A stretch of DNA of 64,000 bases from Saccoglossus kowalevskii (GCF_000003605.2 NW_003138345.1:52378-116377); one strand, 5' to 3'. Shown: positions 11,109-27,100, counted from the stretch's first letter. A program made the numbers and translations. Notes: a model not told the origin generated them from the sequence alone.

Positions 11109-14100
11109 TTAGTCATCCAGCTGACACAGCATAGCCACTCCTCTGTTAACCCAGTAATTTTGCGGCTTGTCTGACGGGAGTTGCAGGTACAGTACAAAGT
11201 TTGTTGAGTGTCCAGTCGTTGACAGAACGCCACGGCGAGCGCTAGTCTTGTATATTGGACAGGTGTATGTAGGCTTGGGTTCAAATTTGCTTACCTCACC
11301 CGGTCTTAACCATATCTGTGAAAGGAACTAGAATTAAGGAAAACGCTCGCTTGTACACACTGTATTGAATTTGAAGCAGCAATATCTGTGAGTCTGAACA
11401 TTTTTTTGTTTAAATATGAATAATTACATTGTTCAAAAATTAAATTTGGACAATTAAATGGGAAACTGAAACCACAGCCAACATTCGGATATGCTGAATT
11501 CTCAGCAATTCACACAAATTCGGCCCATCAAAAATTTTGAATAAAGGTAGTCCCACAACACCAATATACAATATCCAATCACTGAGGTGCACAGACAGAA
11601 GAAACCCCTGCACAAGGGGAAACATGAGGACACAGACGCCACATACCTTCACCGACTCAAATGCTAGAAGAAAGAAAAGTCATTTTATGCAAAGGATACA
11701 ATTGGCACAGGATCAAAGAGGATCTTGGGATTGGATTCTCCAAGCACTTTCTTCTCTCTGTCCCATCTACAACCTTCTAAGAACAGGCCCTACAAGACAA
11801 ATTATCAACATAAAAACTTGCACAACACTGTCATCTTACAATGATCTTAACTCTTCTACACAAAAAATCTGCACAATATTTACTAGATTCAATTAGCAGT
11901 CTTATTCACCAGCACTGAAACATGGCCAACATCCACTCATTAACATTCATTAACAACACTTCTCAATTCACCTAATACATGAATCAGCTGATAGTCACAT
12001 GACGGGTTCTTAGCCAATCGGATACTCACCTGGACAAAGGCTCCATCTTCAGGTTTGTAGTCCATGTCGTCTTCTTGGTCCATGACATCAAACTCAAAAC
12101 CAAGGAAATCAATGGGAATAGTGTACTTACGGGCGTAGTTTTGGCTTACACCTGGAAAAGAGAGTAAGAGACAAGAAACGCAATGTCAATTAAGTTATCC
12201 CATTGATGATGTGATTTGATTTCACAATAAGATAATTTATCAGGGACGTTAAAACAAGCAAATGCTAAGTATTTGTAAAACATCACCCGAAACTCCTCAT
12301 ATAATCTAAACTTTTTGGCTACTCTACAAGAATATACAAACTACACTCAAAACTTACCAGTGAGGAAAGATTGGGTGAAATAGAACCCTGACAACCAGAA
12401 TACGTTGGGTGCACCGTTCTCGATCCAATCATGGAAGAACTTTAATCTGTAACAGACAGCAAAATAATTACAATGTGTCAATAGTAATGTATCAGCATTT
12501 TTTTTTTTTAAATCACAAAGTTTCTTAAATGTTTCCTAAGTCTATTGTATCCTAATGACCTGTTGACCTGTGTGTGTGAAAGAAAATGTACTATTGACCT
12601 GAGAAATGACAGATACTCATAAAAAACACTGTACACCTCAAATCAGTATTGAACAAAAATTATGGATTTTATTTTCCATCCATTAACTACATTGATGACA
12701 AGAGAGCACATTTTCTGTCAAAACTAAACTCAGAAATGACATCACATACCTTGCAAGGAAGTCAGTGATGTAACTACCCAGTGGCTTTAGTGATGGATAC
12801 GACTTTGCCATCCACATAGCAGGCACTTTACCAATCAACATGCTATCAAAGACATCTTCAAGTTCTGATGACATCACCACTAAACCTTTAATGGCTTTCT
12901 GTAAGTTTTGTAAACTTATTCGGATCACACTGATCAATCTGTTAAATCGAATCAGCTCTTGCCTCAACACAGTGTTCATGGATTCGTTGTACACCACTGG
13001 ATACTTTCTTATAATCTGTAGGTATGAAATAAATATTAAGTTTTCTCTGTCAATTAATTAGTTTCCCCTCTTAATAAATATATTACACTCACCAATCTTA
13101 CATAACGCATGTGATAACATAATGACCATTCACTGCAAGACTTACCATAGCAATATCAAAATCAGGCGGTATTTTAGATAAGATGTCAGCTGATAGGTCT
13201 TCAATGATTTCCTGGGAGGATTTACCTCCTCCTCCCGACTGCCTTGGCAACATCAATAAAATACTGTCAAACAGCTATTAATAAAATTAAAGAAAACACA
13301 ATGAAGTTTAATTATGTTAAAGAAATTATGTCATATTTCATGTTGTCAATAAGGAAGAGTACCAAGATTTTACCGTCTGTGTTTCTTGATTATCTTTAGT
13401 GATGTCTGCATTCTCATGTAGTCCAAATACTTCTGGATGCGGTATAATTGGTAATGATCTTATATAGTCAATGTAACTCTGATGATTCCCGTGGACTGGA
13501 ACGTAGTAGTCGCCACTCGCAGATAATCTATACATTGATGGAACAAACAAACAGCATTATTAAAGAGGCCCAATTCCATGGTTCAAGTTCAAGCAACATC
13601 TTCATACAAGAAAGCTATCCCAGCATTCAAATACTTCTATTACATATATCACTGCAGCTTTTCCCCAAATTTGACAAATTAACAATTGAATCTATATGAA
13701 CCATGAAATGGTGATATAAAAATATGGAACAATAATTGATGATACATGTATATACAGAAATAATGTACAATTCCTACATCAATATCAACCATGATTAAAC
13801 TGGGCAAAACAAAATAATTTGTGCTGTGCTATGTATAGCAATATTAATGTCTGAATAAATTGAACATGACAGCTTTAATTGAAAAGTACCTGTAGTAAAT
13901 ATAATGACTTTGTGAACACAACGACTCACTTGTATTTATCTGTGTTGACCAAGTCCATGACATAGAACTGATCCAGTAATGATATCAGCAATCGTCTGTC
14001 TTTATCATCAGTGACTCTGCCACCGTAGTTACATTCACCAGTCAGGTACAAAAGGGCATCCATGGGAACTTCAGCATAGTCATTGATGAACATCTACAAG

Positions 14101-17100
14101 AAACAAAATAATTGTGAATAAAGTAATTATCAACATCTATCTGTAATAATACTATATGAGAACTGTTGAGTCAATAACACTCTGATGTCTTACCACAAGT
14201 TGTTTCATACTGATTCTTAAGTCAGATTCGTTGAATTCATACGGAATATTCCAGCCCAATGGACCAAATTTTCTTCTCTCTTGAACCAATGCATGGAAGA
14301 AGCATAACCCAAACAACATCTTCTGCCATACCTCTGGCTGCAAGACAAAGACAATAATAATAATGGTTTGAATATGTGACAGTGGTATTATTTTTAAAAT
14401 TCGAATTAAACGATTTACGTAATATGTGTATGTGAATATAAAATAACATGTCGAGAATTCTTTATAATTTGCATACATCACATAGAAAGACCAGCAAGGC
14501 TACACAACTGAAAGACAACGCCCTATCTGATTGGACAATAAGTCATCACATATTATGAATTGACCAATAGGTACTAGTGTCACATTAATATTCACTCTAC
14601 CTTATTGCAACTTGAAAAGAATTCATTATCAGATATGGGATCATTAAGATAAGATCGCAGTAGATTAGCCCTCAATCCTTTGGGCGGTTCATTGGTCATC
14701 TTTACACCTAAACAAAAGACACAAATAAACATTACATTCACACTTGCTCTAAAACATTCCAACTCGTGGAAAAGTTTGTGATCAAATAATTCACTGTGTT
14801 TGAATATAGAACACTTGTATGATTTAATATTACACCATTTTTATAATTTCTTTGCTCAAAATCAGACTTCATTTTAAATCTGTATCCCATTTGGAAATTG
14901 TTGTGTAAACATCATTGGTAATGTTCTTAGGAATACTGCAATGTCTGATAGGGAGATAGCAGTTTTCCTGATCTGTTTAAATGCCTAATTAAACACAATA
15001 ACCCATCATAGAATGTAGAAATCAAAGAACTTGTAACTAGACTATTACCAAGGTGCCTAACTGTGGGACACAGGTGTAAAGGTAAAACTTGCCATTTTGT
15101 AAAATTGACACTGGAAAGTCTTCTGAGGGATAACTAGTCAGCCAGAGACGGAAGTCAGTATGAGTGTTCTCTGGAATGATCACTTCCTCACAGATCTTTT
15201 CTAACTTTGACATCCAGCTGGTAGCCAAGTGACAGTTCTGTAGCACCACCCACGTTCCATCAACCAAGGCTTTGTCAATCATCTTGGATGCAATTGGACC
15301 TTGACCCTGTCCAAGCGAGATTGTCTGGATGCGATTTCCTCCTTGATTTTGGTCTTCGGCAAACTTCAAAAGCCCAGCCATGGGATCAGCACCAGGAGAC
15401 AGAACAAAGATGAGAGGGGCGCAGCAGTTGGAGTCGGCAAAGCTCCCAGCTAGGTCAAAAGTTGGAGGCTCAATGAAACTCTGGCCCATGTTATTCACGA
15501 TAAATTCCTGGACAGCTGGCACTATTTTGTCCGGTCTCAGGCAGCGGAGAACCGTCATTTTATCAAGGCCATCTATTGTATCCCAAGGCGCAGGATACTT
15601 AGCAATGTGTGGGTTGAGGTCATCATACACTTTCTTCCATGCATCTGTATTCTCTTGGAAGCCTGTATTCATTAAAATAAATATCACATTAACAACTAAA
15701 TTGAATATAAAGAAATCTTCAGAAATTTGGGTATGAATATGCATATGGCATTTTTAAATATACCGACACTGTTGCTGCAGAAATGGAAAACTTACTATCC
15801 ATAAATCCATTCAGAGCTGAAAGATTAGAGACTCTGACTATCTCCGACCACAACTTGTCTGTCAGCCAATCAGAACAAGGGTTTGGATGGGGATTATCTA
15901 AAGCCACTCCACCAGTTAACAGGAATCTCCATGTTTCATCATCTACTTTACCACTGAAAGAGATAACACAATGAAATATATCAGAAAACAATCTAAATAT
16001 GATCATGCTGACATCTACTCAATGATGAGGAAAATATGAGCAATGATGATAATGAATGGATCTTGAACACTGGCTTTGACCTTCCCATTGAGTTGGTTGC
16101 ATACCTACCATATAGAAGTTAACCCTCTTGGTAATGCTGCTGAAATGAAATATACCAGCCACAAAATTCATGCTCACTTTCATTTCAAATTCCAATACAC
16201 AGACCATAATACATATATATGCTACTAATTAACATTCAACATACGAATCATAAATCATATACTTACTTTCCTTTCAAGATTCCAATGCAGAGCACAAATG
16301 AAAAGAGAAGTTTGTCTTTCTCAAACAAGGATCTACAAACGTTCCTGTAAATACTGTCTGTGAAGTGTTCATTCAGGTTTTCTATTCGCTCCTCAAGTTC
16401 TGACGACTTCTTACTGTTAATAATGGACTGAAAACAAAAAGAACAAACATCAGCACATTGTAATAATTAGCTTATAGGTGATAATTAGCAGCCCATTACT
16501 AATATCTTTAATTAGTCAGGATGGAGGTTTGCTGAAATAACATATCAACTACAGGTTTAGACTAAATATAAAACACTGACAATTTGTCTACAGCAATATG
16601 GAATGTATTTTTACCTGTAAGTAGAGGTTGATAAACCATGTGAGGGAATACTGGTACATTGGTTCAATGTTTGCCAAGTCAGATATACAGAAGAACAGTA
16701 TAGCAGAATGCACAGCTACTGGTTCATACCCGTTACGGGTAGCATCAATCTCTGCTTCTGTGGCAGTCGCAATTTCCTGTATAGAAAGAAACAAACCAGT
16801 GATTACAGAGATGACAGTCTTTAATTCAAGATTGTGATTGTTTGATATAGTAATTAATTAATATAAAGACTTTGATGTCAATACCACAAAGTATACTCAA
16901 ACGTCTATAATATATGTTAGCGTTCAAAGTGATCGCAGTGCTGTACTGTTTCTTTTTTTCATACTTTGAAGTATTTCCTAGAATACCATAAGACTAGACA
17001 GAATACAGTGATGAGCGTCCCATTCCTGAAACCAACAGCTACATTAAAAGTACTTTGTTGTGTTTACCTGTTTGGCGCTGATTTCCTCAGACAATGTCTT

Positions 17101-18184
17101 GGAAGAAGACAAGACCTGAATCGCAGTCTCATCTTCCAAGATATTCCCCTCGGACGATGACAAGACCTCTAAGATCTTGTCCTCAATTTCCTTGAGTTGT
17201 TTCTTGTTGGCAGCACTCTCCAGAATCAACTGGTTCTTCTTCTCTTCCAACTCCGGCTTTTCCTTGGCAGCGACAATTCCGAGCAACTGGTCTTGGAGAC
17301 CCAGTGGAGTGATCATGAAATTCAGCAAGGTCACTTTAACAGAGATCTCAGGCAGGTAGTGGGGATTTCTCAGCCGTGTGGTAATATAGAATTTGAAGTC
17401 ATGCGAATATTCAATTAGGTTTTCACCAAGACGTAAATACTAATTAAAAAAAAGACAAATAATGTTTTTAATTCTGCTACAGTTGGCTGCATTCTTGCTG
17501 TATCATCTGACACAAAGGTGCTGTAAAATTCCATTTAGGAATTAGACATTATCATATAGGAATTACAATCAGTCAAGTGACTTCACTAACAACTCATTAA
17601 CAGTCTACCCACCTCCACACCCTGCTGTTTGAAGGTCTGTTTCAGCAACACAGGTTCCAAGATCGGATCCAACTCTTCACCAACATTTTCAAGCAATACT
17701 GGCGTACCAAACTGGATGGAGTTTTCCAAGGTTCTCACATAGTTGGCATCAGAAAGTTTGATGATGGAAAGTTTGTTGACCTTCTCCATGTTTTTCACCC
17801 ATTTATTTGCCTGGCCTGAAATCCAATTTAAAACAGTTTTATTTAAAGTGGAAACAGTGATGTTCAGGTTCAGAAAAGTTTTCAAAACCCTGGCTCCTTG
17901 ATCAGATAAAAGTCGAGCATAAAAATGTATTTTACAGGTTCCCTTTTTTTCGCACAGGATTCAGTTTAAGACAGGACCTTACCTTGTGGATCTATCATGA
18001 GGGGCCATCTTCTTGCATTATCCACAATAATACCATTGTCAATGGAGAAAGAATCCACAGGAAGACCAGCAATCTGCCAGGCACGGATCTTAACAGGCAC
18101 ACCCAGGGTTGAGTTCAGAGAAAATACATCAGAACAGGGAATCTTCATTTTTTGACACAATTCAAGCCACTCTGCTGTGGCTTT
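11109..18184 (-). CDS. DNAH3: DNAH3 AAA5, AAA6 and C-terminal domain, exons 51-67
   Basis: Exons 17983-18184, 17613-17815, 17068-17439, 16615-16776, 16267-16427, 15796-15953, 15093-15662, 14601-14707, 14194-14337, 13930-14093, 13374-13527, 13146-13274, 12750-13015, 12358-12446, 12030-12151, 11700-11789 and 11109-11315. AAA5 and AAA6 lack working P-loops, as in all dyneins. Landmarks include [58 protein letters not shown], and the cap with [10 protein letters not shown] and a final VAMLCQLDD. The intron 14708-15092 uses a GC donor (ATG|GCAAGT). The usual GTs nearby would break the [12 protein letters not shown] reading. Confidence 0.97.
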
Positions 18185-21100
18185 CTAAAAAAAAAAAATA
18201 AATAGATCATAGAGTTATTATGTATCTGACAACAAACCTAGTTAATTTTAACACTTTTATATTCAAATTTTAAAAAGTAATTGTCTGTATTTAATAATAT
18301 TATCAAGAAAACAAACCTGTCTGTAATCAACTGTAAATGCTCCTAAATAAGCTACCACGCCTGCTGACAATAACACATCACCGGTGATATTGATGTAAAG
18401 TTCACCAAGTGATTTAGCCGCTGCACTCCAGCGTTCTTTCTCACCGCCAAGACCACCAATAAGTTTTTCAGCACGAACCAATTTCTGAGAACAGATCTCA
18501 ATGTTGCGCTCCAACTCTGCCTTCTTTACCATCATTGCATCAAATTCTGCATTCAAGGCATCCAGTTTATCGGTGATTTCCTTCAGCTGGGCTCTCTTGT
18601 CATTCAATTTTTCCATCTGCACGGCTAGTTCACCCTCAGCTTCTGCCAACTTAGCTTTCTTTGGAGCTACAATCTATGAGAAGTGTAACACAAAGTTAAC
18701 ACCATGGCATCTTTGAAATTATTAGGAGTGATGTTCAATCAAGTCAGCATCATGCTACGCAAGGAATTAGCAATATAACATAGTTAGCGAAATCGTACAA
18801 AAGTTGTAATTTCAGTGATGATAACTAACCTTTGCCACTCTATCGTAGACATCCATCGCTCTCACCCATTTACAGAGACCTTCACATGCCATAGATACAT
18901 TACGGATTGATGTAGGATCAAACTCAGGATTAGGAATATAACTGAAAATACAAAAATAATGAATGAATAAGAATATTAAGAAAATTTATAAAAGAATGAA
19001 TCGTTTTAATGTTTCAATTGGGTAGCAAAATAATAGTAATTGTAACTTACTTTGCTCTGATTTTCTTGATGTAAGCTGGCGGAATGTTATCTTTGTCATA
19101 AACCTTCAGACTTTCTAAGAATTTCATGTCACCGAGCACTTTCTGAGATGGGCCCCAAAAGTCTTCAATCATCTTGCCAGATCCAGATGGATCCGGTTTT
19201 CGCTCTGGTTTGACACCTTTCATGATACAAATAGCTTCCATCACCAGTTTCACACCAGATGGCGGATTCTGTAATGGACAAGAAAAAAAAACATAAAACG
19301 ATTTGATAGGACAAAACTTATATATTTCAGCTCAACAAATTAAATGAAAAATTAACAACATCACACTGCGTTTTTAAAGTTTATTTTGAGTGAGATAAAA
19401 TTGTAGCCACCAAAAGATATTCAGGTTTACCTATATTTTGTGTAAGGTAACAAAAGTAAAATTAAACAGCTTTTCTTTTTTCAGCCTTGAAAGATATATA
19501 TTTATAGGAATCCATCCATGTTGTATTGCGCATTGACTTACTTTCATACTTTTCACCATGGAGATGTCATTGGGCTTGAGTGTATTGAGGGCAGATATGG
19601 CTGCCTCTAAAGCAGGTATTGCTTCTGCTAAATCCCCTTCACATTCTTCCTTAATTCCCTGGGCTACTCCAGCAGCTTCGTTAGCGACGGCTTCATCGGC
19701 TGCCACGATCTGTGAGAGAAATACAGTTTTTATTTGCAGTGAAAAACTTTGGTATTACCATTTACCAAAATAATGCTAATTTTATATCACTTTAATTTTC
19801 TCACCTCTTTTTTGGCTTCAACCTCCACAGTGTCCTGTTCTATTACCACCATCAGCTTCTCTGTCTCCTCTGAGGTCTTTATCAACTGCGGTTGGAGGTC
19901 AGTCAGCTCTTGCTGCATCACGGACACCTGAGATGCAGCGAAAGCCAGCTTATCAAGACCAGTGAGGTAGCGGTCTCTCAAGGTTATAACCTCTTTTCGT
20001 TTGATGGAGAGTAGCAATTTGAAGGTCAAGATCAACTCTAAGTAGGAGGTTGGGGTGACATAGTTGTGTCGCTGCAGAGTTTCAAAAAATCTGTAAGGAG
20101 TAAAATATTTAAAAGTAAGCGTAAATAATAAGGTATTTTTGATGAGAGAGAGCGATGAATGTTGGAAGCTAATGGAAAATTTAGATACTCCCGGTACTTA
20201 CAACTCTGACAGCTTGCGAACACTTTCGTGAAAGTGTTTACACATGGCTACTGATGCCTTCCGTATGTCATCATCAAGGTCAATTTCTTCTAAAAATTTA
20301 TTGGCCACCATCTCTAAAGCATCTTGTGGCCAAGCCTGCAAGAATTGAGAACATGATTTAATTGCATGAAAGGTACAGGTCACAGAATGAAATCGACAAA
20401 ACAGCCACACGACAATCATCTGTCGTTGCTTTCCATTTCTTTCCTGTATACAGTAACGTTTCAGTACATAATATGAACAAATATTCAATTTAATAAAGCA
20501 AAGCCCCAATTTACCTGGAACCAGTCAATGGTGCAGCAGTTGATCAAAGACGGGAATTGACGTAACCTGTTACGGAATGCATCACCAATCGGTGAGAATG
20601 CCAACACAACGTGGAGATGAGCTCTGACTCGCTCAATGAAAAAATTGTACATTGCTAAAGGTGTGGCATCAATCTTTTTACCCTAAGTGGAGAAAAGAAG
20701 AAATTGTGAATTATGTAAATAAGGCTCATCAAATATGCAAACTAACCACATATGTCAGTTAAAGCTGGACAGGTGAAAAACAAATTACTATTTACAACGA
20801 CACCATCATCATGATTACGAATTTAAATTTGTACAAACCTCATTCCTGGCTACAGTCTGCATTTTCTCAATAATTTCTGCTTTCTCATCAGCAGGGAATA
20901 AATTAGGAATATCAGCAGTGTTCAAAATCATATTGATGTCTTCAACAAAAGATTCATCTTTTATCTGATTATCGCTGAACAAAAACACAGTCTGTTTACC
21001 TTCAGCACCAGTCTTCACCATCAACTGTATTGACAAATCAAAACAAATGAAACAAGTCATTGTCAATGACACGTCCCCGTTCCGTTCATATTTGAGTGAC

Positions 21101-24100
21101 ATATACATTCAAAGCAGATCATGACCGAAATGCACCTGCATATGTACAACACATTGTGCTAAATCTGAACAAAATCCATCCATGCATGACTGAGATCCGG
21201 TTCTGGAATTGTGAAAATACGTGATTTTGATGCATTTTCGGCCTTAAAATGGCCGCTATTCGGCTATCGTTAATTGGATCATGAAAAAAATGCATGTGCA
21301 TATGTCCCATATAATGTGTGATGTATGAGTGAAGTTTGAACTTAATCGGTCCATGCATGTTCGAGATACAGGTGATCAAGGACGCACGGACGCACGGACA
21401 CACGGACACACACAGGGCAAAACATAAGTCCCCGTTTTCGGACTGCGTCCGAACGAGGACTAAATATTCAATTAGTAAAATTCCACCATTGTTCGCATTG
21501 TGATAATTTTTATAAATATCAGGTATGTATATATCTGCATTGTCAAATGTCAACATGTGGTAACATGCTTGCCAAACCTCAAGTTTGCAGTGCCTTGCAG
21601 AGAAACTACTAAGCTGTGAACGTCACTTTCAAATAACTGCTGTGACTCAATATTTTACCTTTTTGATGTCTTCTCTCCATTCAGAGTGTGTATAATTCTT
21701 GGTAATTTCAATCTGAAACAAGTCATAGTCGGCCATGAAAGTGGCCAGCTTAGTGGCACTCTGTCTGCCACTACCACCAATACCTGCAATGATAGAAATA
21801 AAAACAATGAAGAAAACATTTTTAATTTAAAGAAATTATGTCAAACTTGATTTGAGCTATTAATTTAGCCCTGATCTAATAAAAAAACTAGCTCTGCATA
21901 CATGGTAAAACTTGTGTAAAAATCAGATAGATGTCTTGCACACTTAGAGTATATCAAATTTAAAAGTGTAGCGTAGTGTATTTACCGCATAAAGTCAACT
22001 TACCTATCAACAGCGCATGTCCATTGTCCTGTTTGAGCACACGACTCACACGAGATATGTGCTCAATTGCAAATTTAAACATGACCAGAGACATTGGTGT
22101 TTTACTCATAGCATTGTACTCATCCAGATAGTGCTCCATCACTGTGGTCAACTCCTTGATGTCCACGACCTCATCATAGATTTTGGTGTCGGAATCTGGA
22201 TTCATATAGTCACCAAAAAATAAACTCCTGAAATCAAGAAAGGTTTGTAAATCTGCATGAGATTCGGGATTTTGAGTGAATTATACAAGAAAGTAAACAG
22301 CTTCCATGTAGGATTGATTCATGCACACCACGAGGTAACATGTACTCACCTAATGTTGTCATCTATGACTTTCCCACTCGGTGAGAGATGACTGAGTATC
22401 TTGTCAATGCTAACTTTGAAGTGTGACTGTGTCATCTCCTTTATAATGTCAAAGAAGGTTTCCCTACAAAATACAAAGACAGAAACATTAGTATTGATGG
22501 CATACATTATGTAGACTGTTGAAATATAATGCATAATTGTAATAATCTGTTTAAGGCAGATGCTGCACAAAGCTAGTGATGACTTCTCCTCACACAAGTT
22601 ACCGAATTATTCAAGAATAGACAAAAAACAAATCACTTCACAAAGATTTACACATTCTCACCTGTCTTTCTCATCAATCAGACGGTCATAAAACACCCTG
22701 TAGACTTCATGGATCCAGAGACGAGTCAATTTATCACCCTCAGTTAAGTGGGTATGGGGCATTAGTAAAACACCGCGGATCACACGGGCAAAGTCTCGAA
22801 GATTGAACACATAGTGAGATTTTGTCGGTGTTGGTAAGAAGTTATCTACTGCACTTTTGTAGACAGCCATAGTGGCTTGTACTAGGATCTGAAAGTAAAA
22901 GAAAAGTGTAAGCTGATTTGCAGGGAATGTGAGAATGTGATTGTCAAAGTAAATGGCATAAAAAAAAAACAGTGAAAAAGTTTGTACATCATTAGGCGAA
23001 AATAAAGATCTGTATCTGGTTCAATTTTTTTTTTAAATGATGTGGTGATGCAATTTTTTTTCTATGAAACATCAAGAAAGTAGATCTGCACATGCATGAA
23101 CAAGATATTGTGATAACAGTAACATATTTCTTTGTTTTTTCTCCTTTGTTTCAAATCTTATTGTTGTTTTGCCTTATCATGTTTACTATCATCTAAAGTC
23201 ATTTTTAAATGTTAGGTAAATTGATGTTCTTCTGTATACTAGTACGTCATCAATTCATCAAAAAGCATTTTCTTTTGCTACATGAAAGAATTGAAAGTTT
23301 GCAAAAGTAACAGATATTTAAAAGTGAAAAATGAAGCTTAATAAAAAAAGTTTTAAACAAGAGAGAACTTACCTTGCCAAGTCTAACAAATGAACCTTCA
23401 AATCCTTTGCCAAAATGCCAATCCACAATAGAGCTGAATATTTTCGTCATTGTTGTGTCATCAAATGAGTCTATAGATACGATATTCATATGTCGTGTGA
23501 ATCGACTCGTTATATCATTTCTACCACCACCGGGTGGTCCCATGGCAGACACAAGTAGCTGGTGAAACAAACAGAAAACCATATATTATTTGAGAATTAT
23601 TAGAAGGAGTTACCGTAGTCATGTGCCAATGCTCCTTCAACGCTAATGTACCTCCCTCCTCCCTAGAAAGAGAAACTGATAAATCATATAGCTACCAAGA
23701 TCCAAGTTCACTACCGGTATCTAGTATGAGTATATAGTTTGATCTATTGGATCGACAACTAAGCCTTTGAATAAAGTATTTAAAGTTGTGATGTCATTGA
23801 AATAATTTCTCAAGGAATTTGTTCATGTAATAAATTTCCTAAATTTCTATATTGCCCGTAACTCAAAGTTATGTTAACTGTTAATTGAACATTGAGTTAC
23901 AATTTAGGTGTGGTTTCACAGAAGTAGGCGTGGTCTCTAAAATATTTTTTGTAACACGCTGTATTCACCATTCCATCATTTCTATTTCTAGTAAGATCTT
24001 GTACATTATTTGTGAAAATACTATAATTGCAAATCTGATCAGTGTCAAAATGCAACTAAAATGAGGATCTACTACATAACTGAGTAACAATACAAATCGA

Positions 24101-27100
24101 TGTACAGTAGATATGAACACTTACTACATCTGTTAGTTCTAGTTTTGTGGTGTCCTTCTTGTCATACCAATGACCATGATCCACCCACTGACGCAGTAAT
24201 TCGATCGGTGGCTGCGCTCCATATTTCTCCTTCGCGGGCATGTTCAAATCATCCACAAATAGGATACATTTCTTACCCATTGGTGGTCCATATACACCCT
24301 TACGACGTCTGGCAACAAAGACAACAATCAAGGTGTTAGAGACAAAGTGGTGTTATAGATTTTTACGCAGAGGACCATTGAAGGTTATGTTACCATACAT
24401 GAAACAAACCAAAATTAATCCGAAAACTTTAAGAAAGCCATAAATCAAAATATTATACAGCCACCATGAAATAAGTTGTGAAAAAATTTCTTTAAAAGTT
24501 AAAACGTCATAATATTGGTCCCATACGATACACACAACAAATAAAAAATTGTAATTTTTGTAACAGAATTGGGATAGAAAGTAATGTTTTCTTACCTGTC
24601 TAGTTTAGACATTATAATATCTTGACTTTGACTGGCTGATGTACGTGCTGAGAAGTTCACCATGTTGGGGATATACCTGACAGGAGAAATCACATATAAT
24701 GAAGTCATCACAATGTTATTACAAGACTATTCATAATATTCATAACGATTCATAATATCATCTCTCAAAGACAAGATACTTACAAGTCTTTCGGTAAGCT
24801 GACCAGGTACGCGTTGATAATGGCTGATTTACCAGTACCAGTAGGGCCAACAAACAAAAGCGGCACCTCATGATCCAGATACGTCTTCATGAAGAATGTC
24901 TGCCTTGCCGTCTCATTGGTTGGGATGATCAAGTCACTCACCTAGATTGAGTAAAAAATCCATATAAGGGATGGCAAGAGTGATAACTTATGACCTTTCA
25001 ACTTTGACCCGCTACAGAGTACAAAACCCTTTCCTTACAGCTAAAAGACATACATGTAATAGCATTCTCCATGCACAATTCCACATACAGGACAGGGTTT
25101 TGTAATTTTTTTCATGAGCCAAATCTAATCCATAGCGGTAATTTGGATATGACCTCCAAACCAAAGTCAAGTGTCAGGCATGGTCAAAGGTGAAAGGTAA
25201 CATACAGTACAGAGTGCTGTAAATAGAAAGGGCATTAACATGATCTACATGTGATTCTGTACATTACCAGGACTGAGATACATGCAATAAGAAAGGGTTG
25301 ACCTTTAACCCTGGGATACCATGGCAACCACCATGCAGACTTTATCTCTAAAAAGGGGAAGTGAGTGAATGAATAGATTGTGAAATGACAAAGGTATAAC
25401 TATCTACATGAATTGGGGTTTATTTAATTGTAAATGTTTTAAAAATTAAATTATGTTATTTTATCACTATGTCAGTCGTTTCACAGAGAAAAATCAAAAC
25501 AATGCATGTTAACACTTTGTTTTATTAAAAACAAAATTAAATAAAAAACAGGTTGTGAAACATCTTTGTGTTCATCATACCCAGTAGAAACATGCATTCA
25601 ATTTTCAGTCTGTGAAACGACTGATATGACACATAATTTAAGTTAGTACTTGGTTGAAAGTGTGAATTAATATGAAGTGAAACTTTAGTTTTATACTTTA
25701 AGTTTACTTTCAAAAAAAAAAAAAATTTCTATTTTGCTGTTTTCTCTACTAACTGATATGTTAACTTGAAACGAGGTACTCTGACCAGGTCGTGGTAAAC
25801 CTTGGTATGGTAGACCAACTGGGAAGTTGTTCTGTGGCAGAACCAAAGTAGAGGTTAAACAAACCACACATTGAGGTTAAGCAAAGAGAGAGAAAAAAAA
25901 AAACAAATTCATAAGTTAATGTTAATATGCAAGCGCACACACACACACACACACACAAAACAGTTAGCATTAAAAAAACTGAACCCTCCCACTGCTGTTA
26001 TTATATCCGGATCAAGATACTAAACCAGTTACCGTAGTCAGATTCACTAACTGGTTAAACCAGTTTAATCAGGTTAAATTGTTTGTTAGTCTGTGATAAA
26101 ACAATAAACAGCAGAGGAAGGATGACAATATATATATTTTTTTTATCATAATACCCACATGCCGTACTTGCTCTATTTAGAAGCACATCTCTAATTGAAG
26201 AGCACATAAACCAAAAATTGCATTTATTATATACTTGCTATTAAAATATGACTAGATTGTTGACAAACATCTCATTTATGTAAGCGCATTTAATGGAGAA
26301 AATATGATACTGACACAGATGTTGAAACATACACAATGAAATTAACACTTAAGGTGAAAAGTACAGCAAAGGAGTATTCAGAGTTATGGATTTTATAAAC
26401 ATGGAGTTTATTTAGTATAGTGGAAAAAAGGGGTCTGTTTAAGTTATACGGAATAAGGAGTAGGAATTACATAATGTAGACTAGGAAGTTCATAGTTGTT
26501 GTTCCTATTATGCGTAACAAAGGGCAAGGTCCTACATGAGATAGAGTTTTTCCAGGCAGGGTTGTTACACTGAATTTATTACTGTAAAATCTGTATTAGA
26601 AGCAGTTTCTCTGATAGGAGCCACACCCATATCATTAGAACAATTGAAAATCACAAATTCACCACTTCTCATATGTGTAGATGCTCTAATAGAAGCCACA
26701 TTCATTCTGTTGCATTAAACCATTTCAATAGAAGCATGGCTTCTAATACAGATTTGTCATTAGTAGGATTTGAGGTATCAGCTAAAACAGGGTAGGTAGG
26801 ATGTTTGCATATTAAATAGAATAGGATATTTTATATATTATTATATAAATATAAAGGGATAAATATAATGAAGCAGGCGTAAATCAATGCATTCTGTTGT
26901 CAGCTCATGTACGCACAACTCAAAACACAACCCACAGCAAAACCAAACAAGGTTATGTGTTCATAGGTTTAACAATGCCCAAACATGCTCCAACATCACA
27001 GCAAAGTAAATACTGCCCCCTACAACAAAAGACATCCTTCTGGTGGTGGCAAATAGTTAGTTTCACATTAGTTTTTTATAGCATTGCCTACTTCAGCCAA

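Noticed and set aside
25783-25815. Possible extra dynein exon (AACAACTTCCCAGTTGGTC region, minus strand)
   Set aside because: It has AG/GT borders but 31 nt would shift the frame, and exons 34 and 35 already join without a gap in the family pattern.
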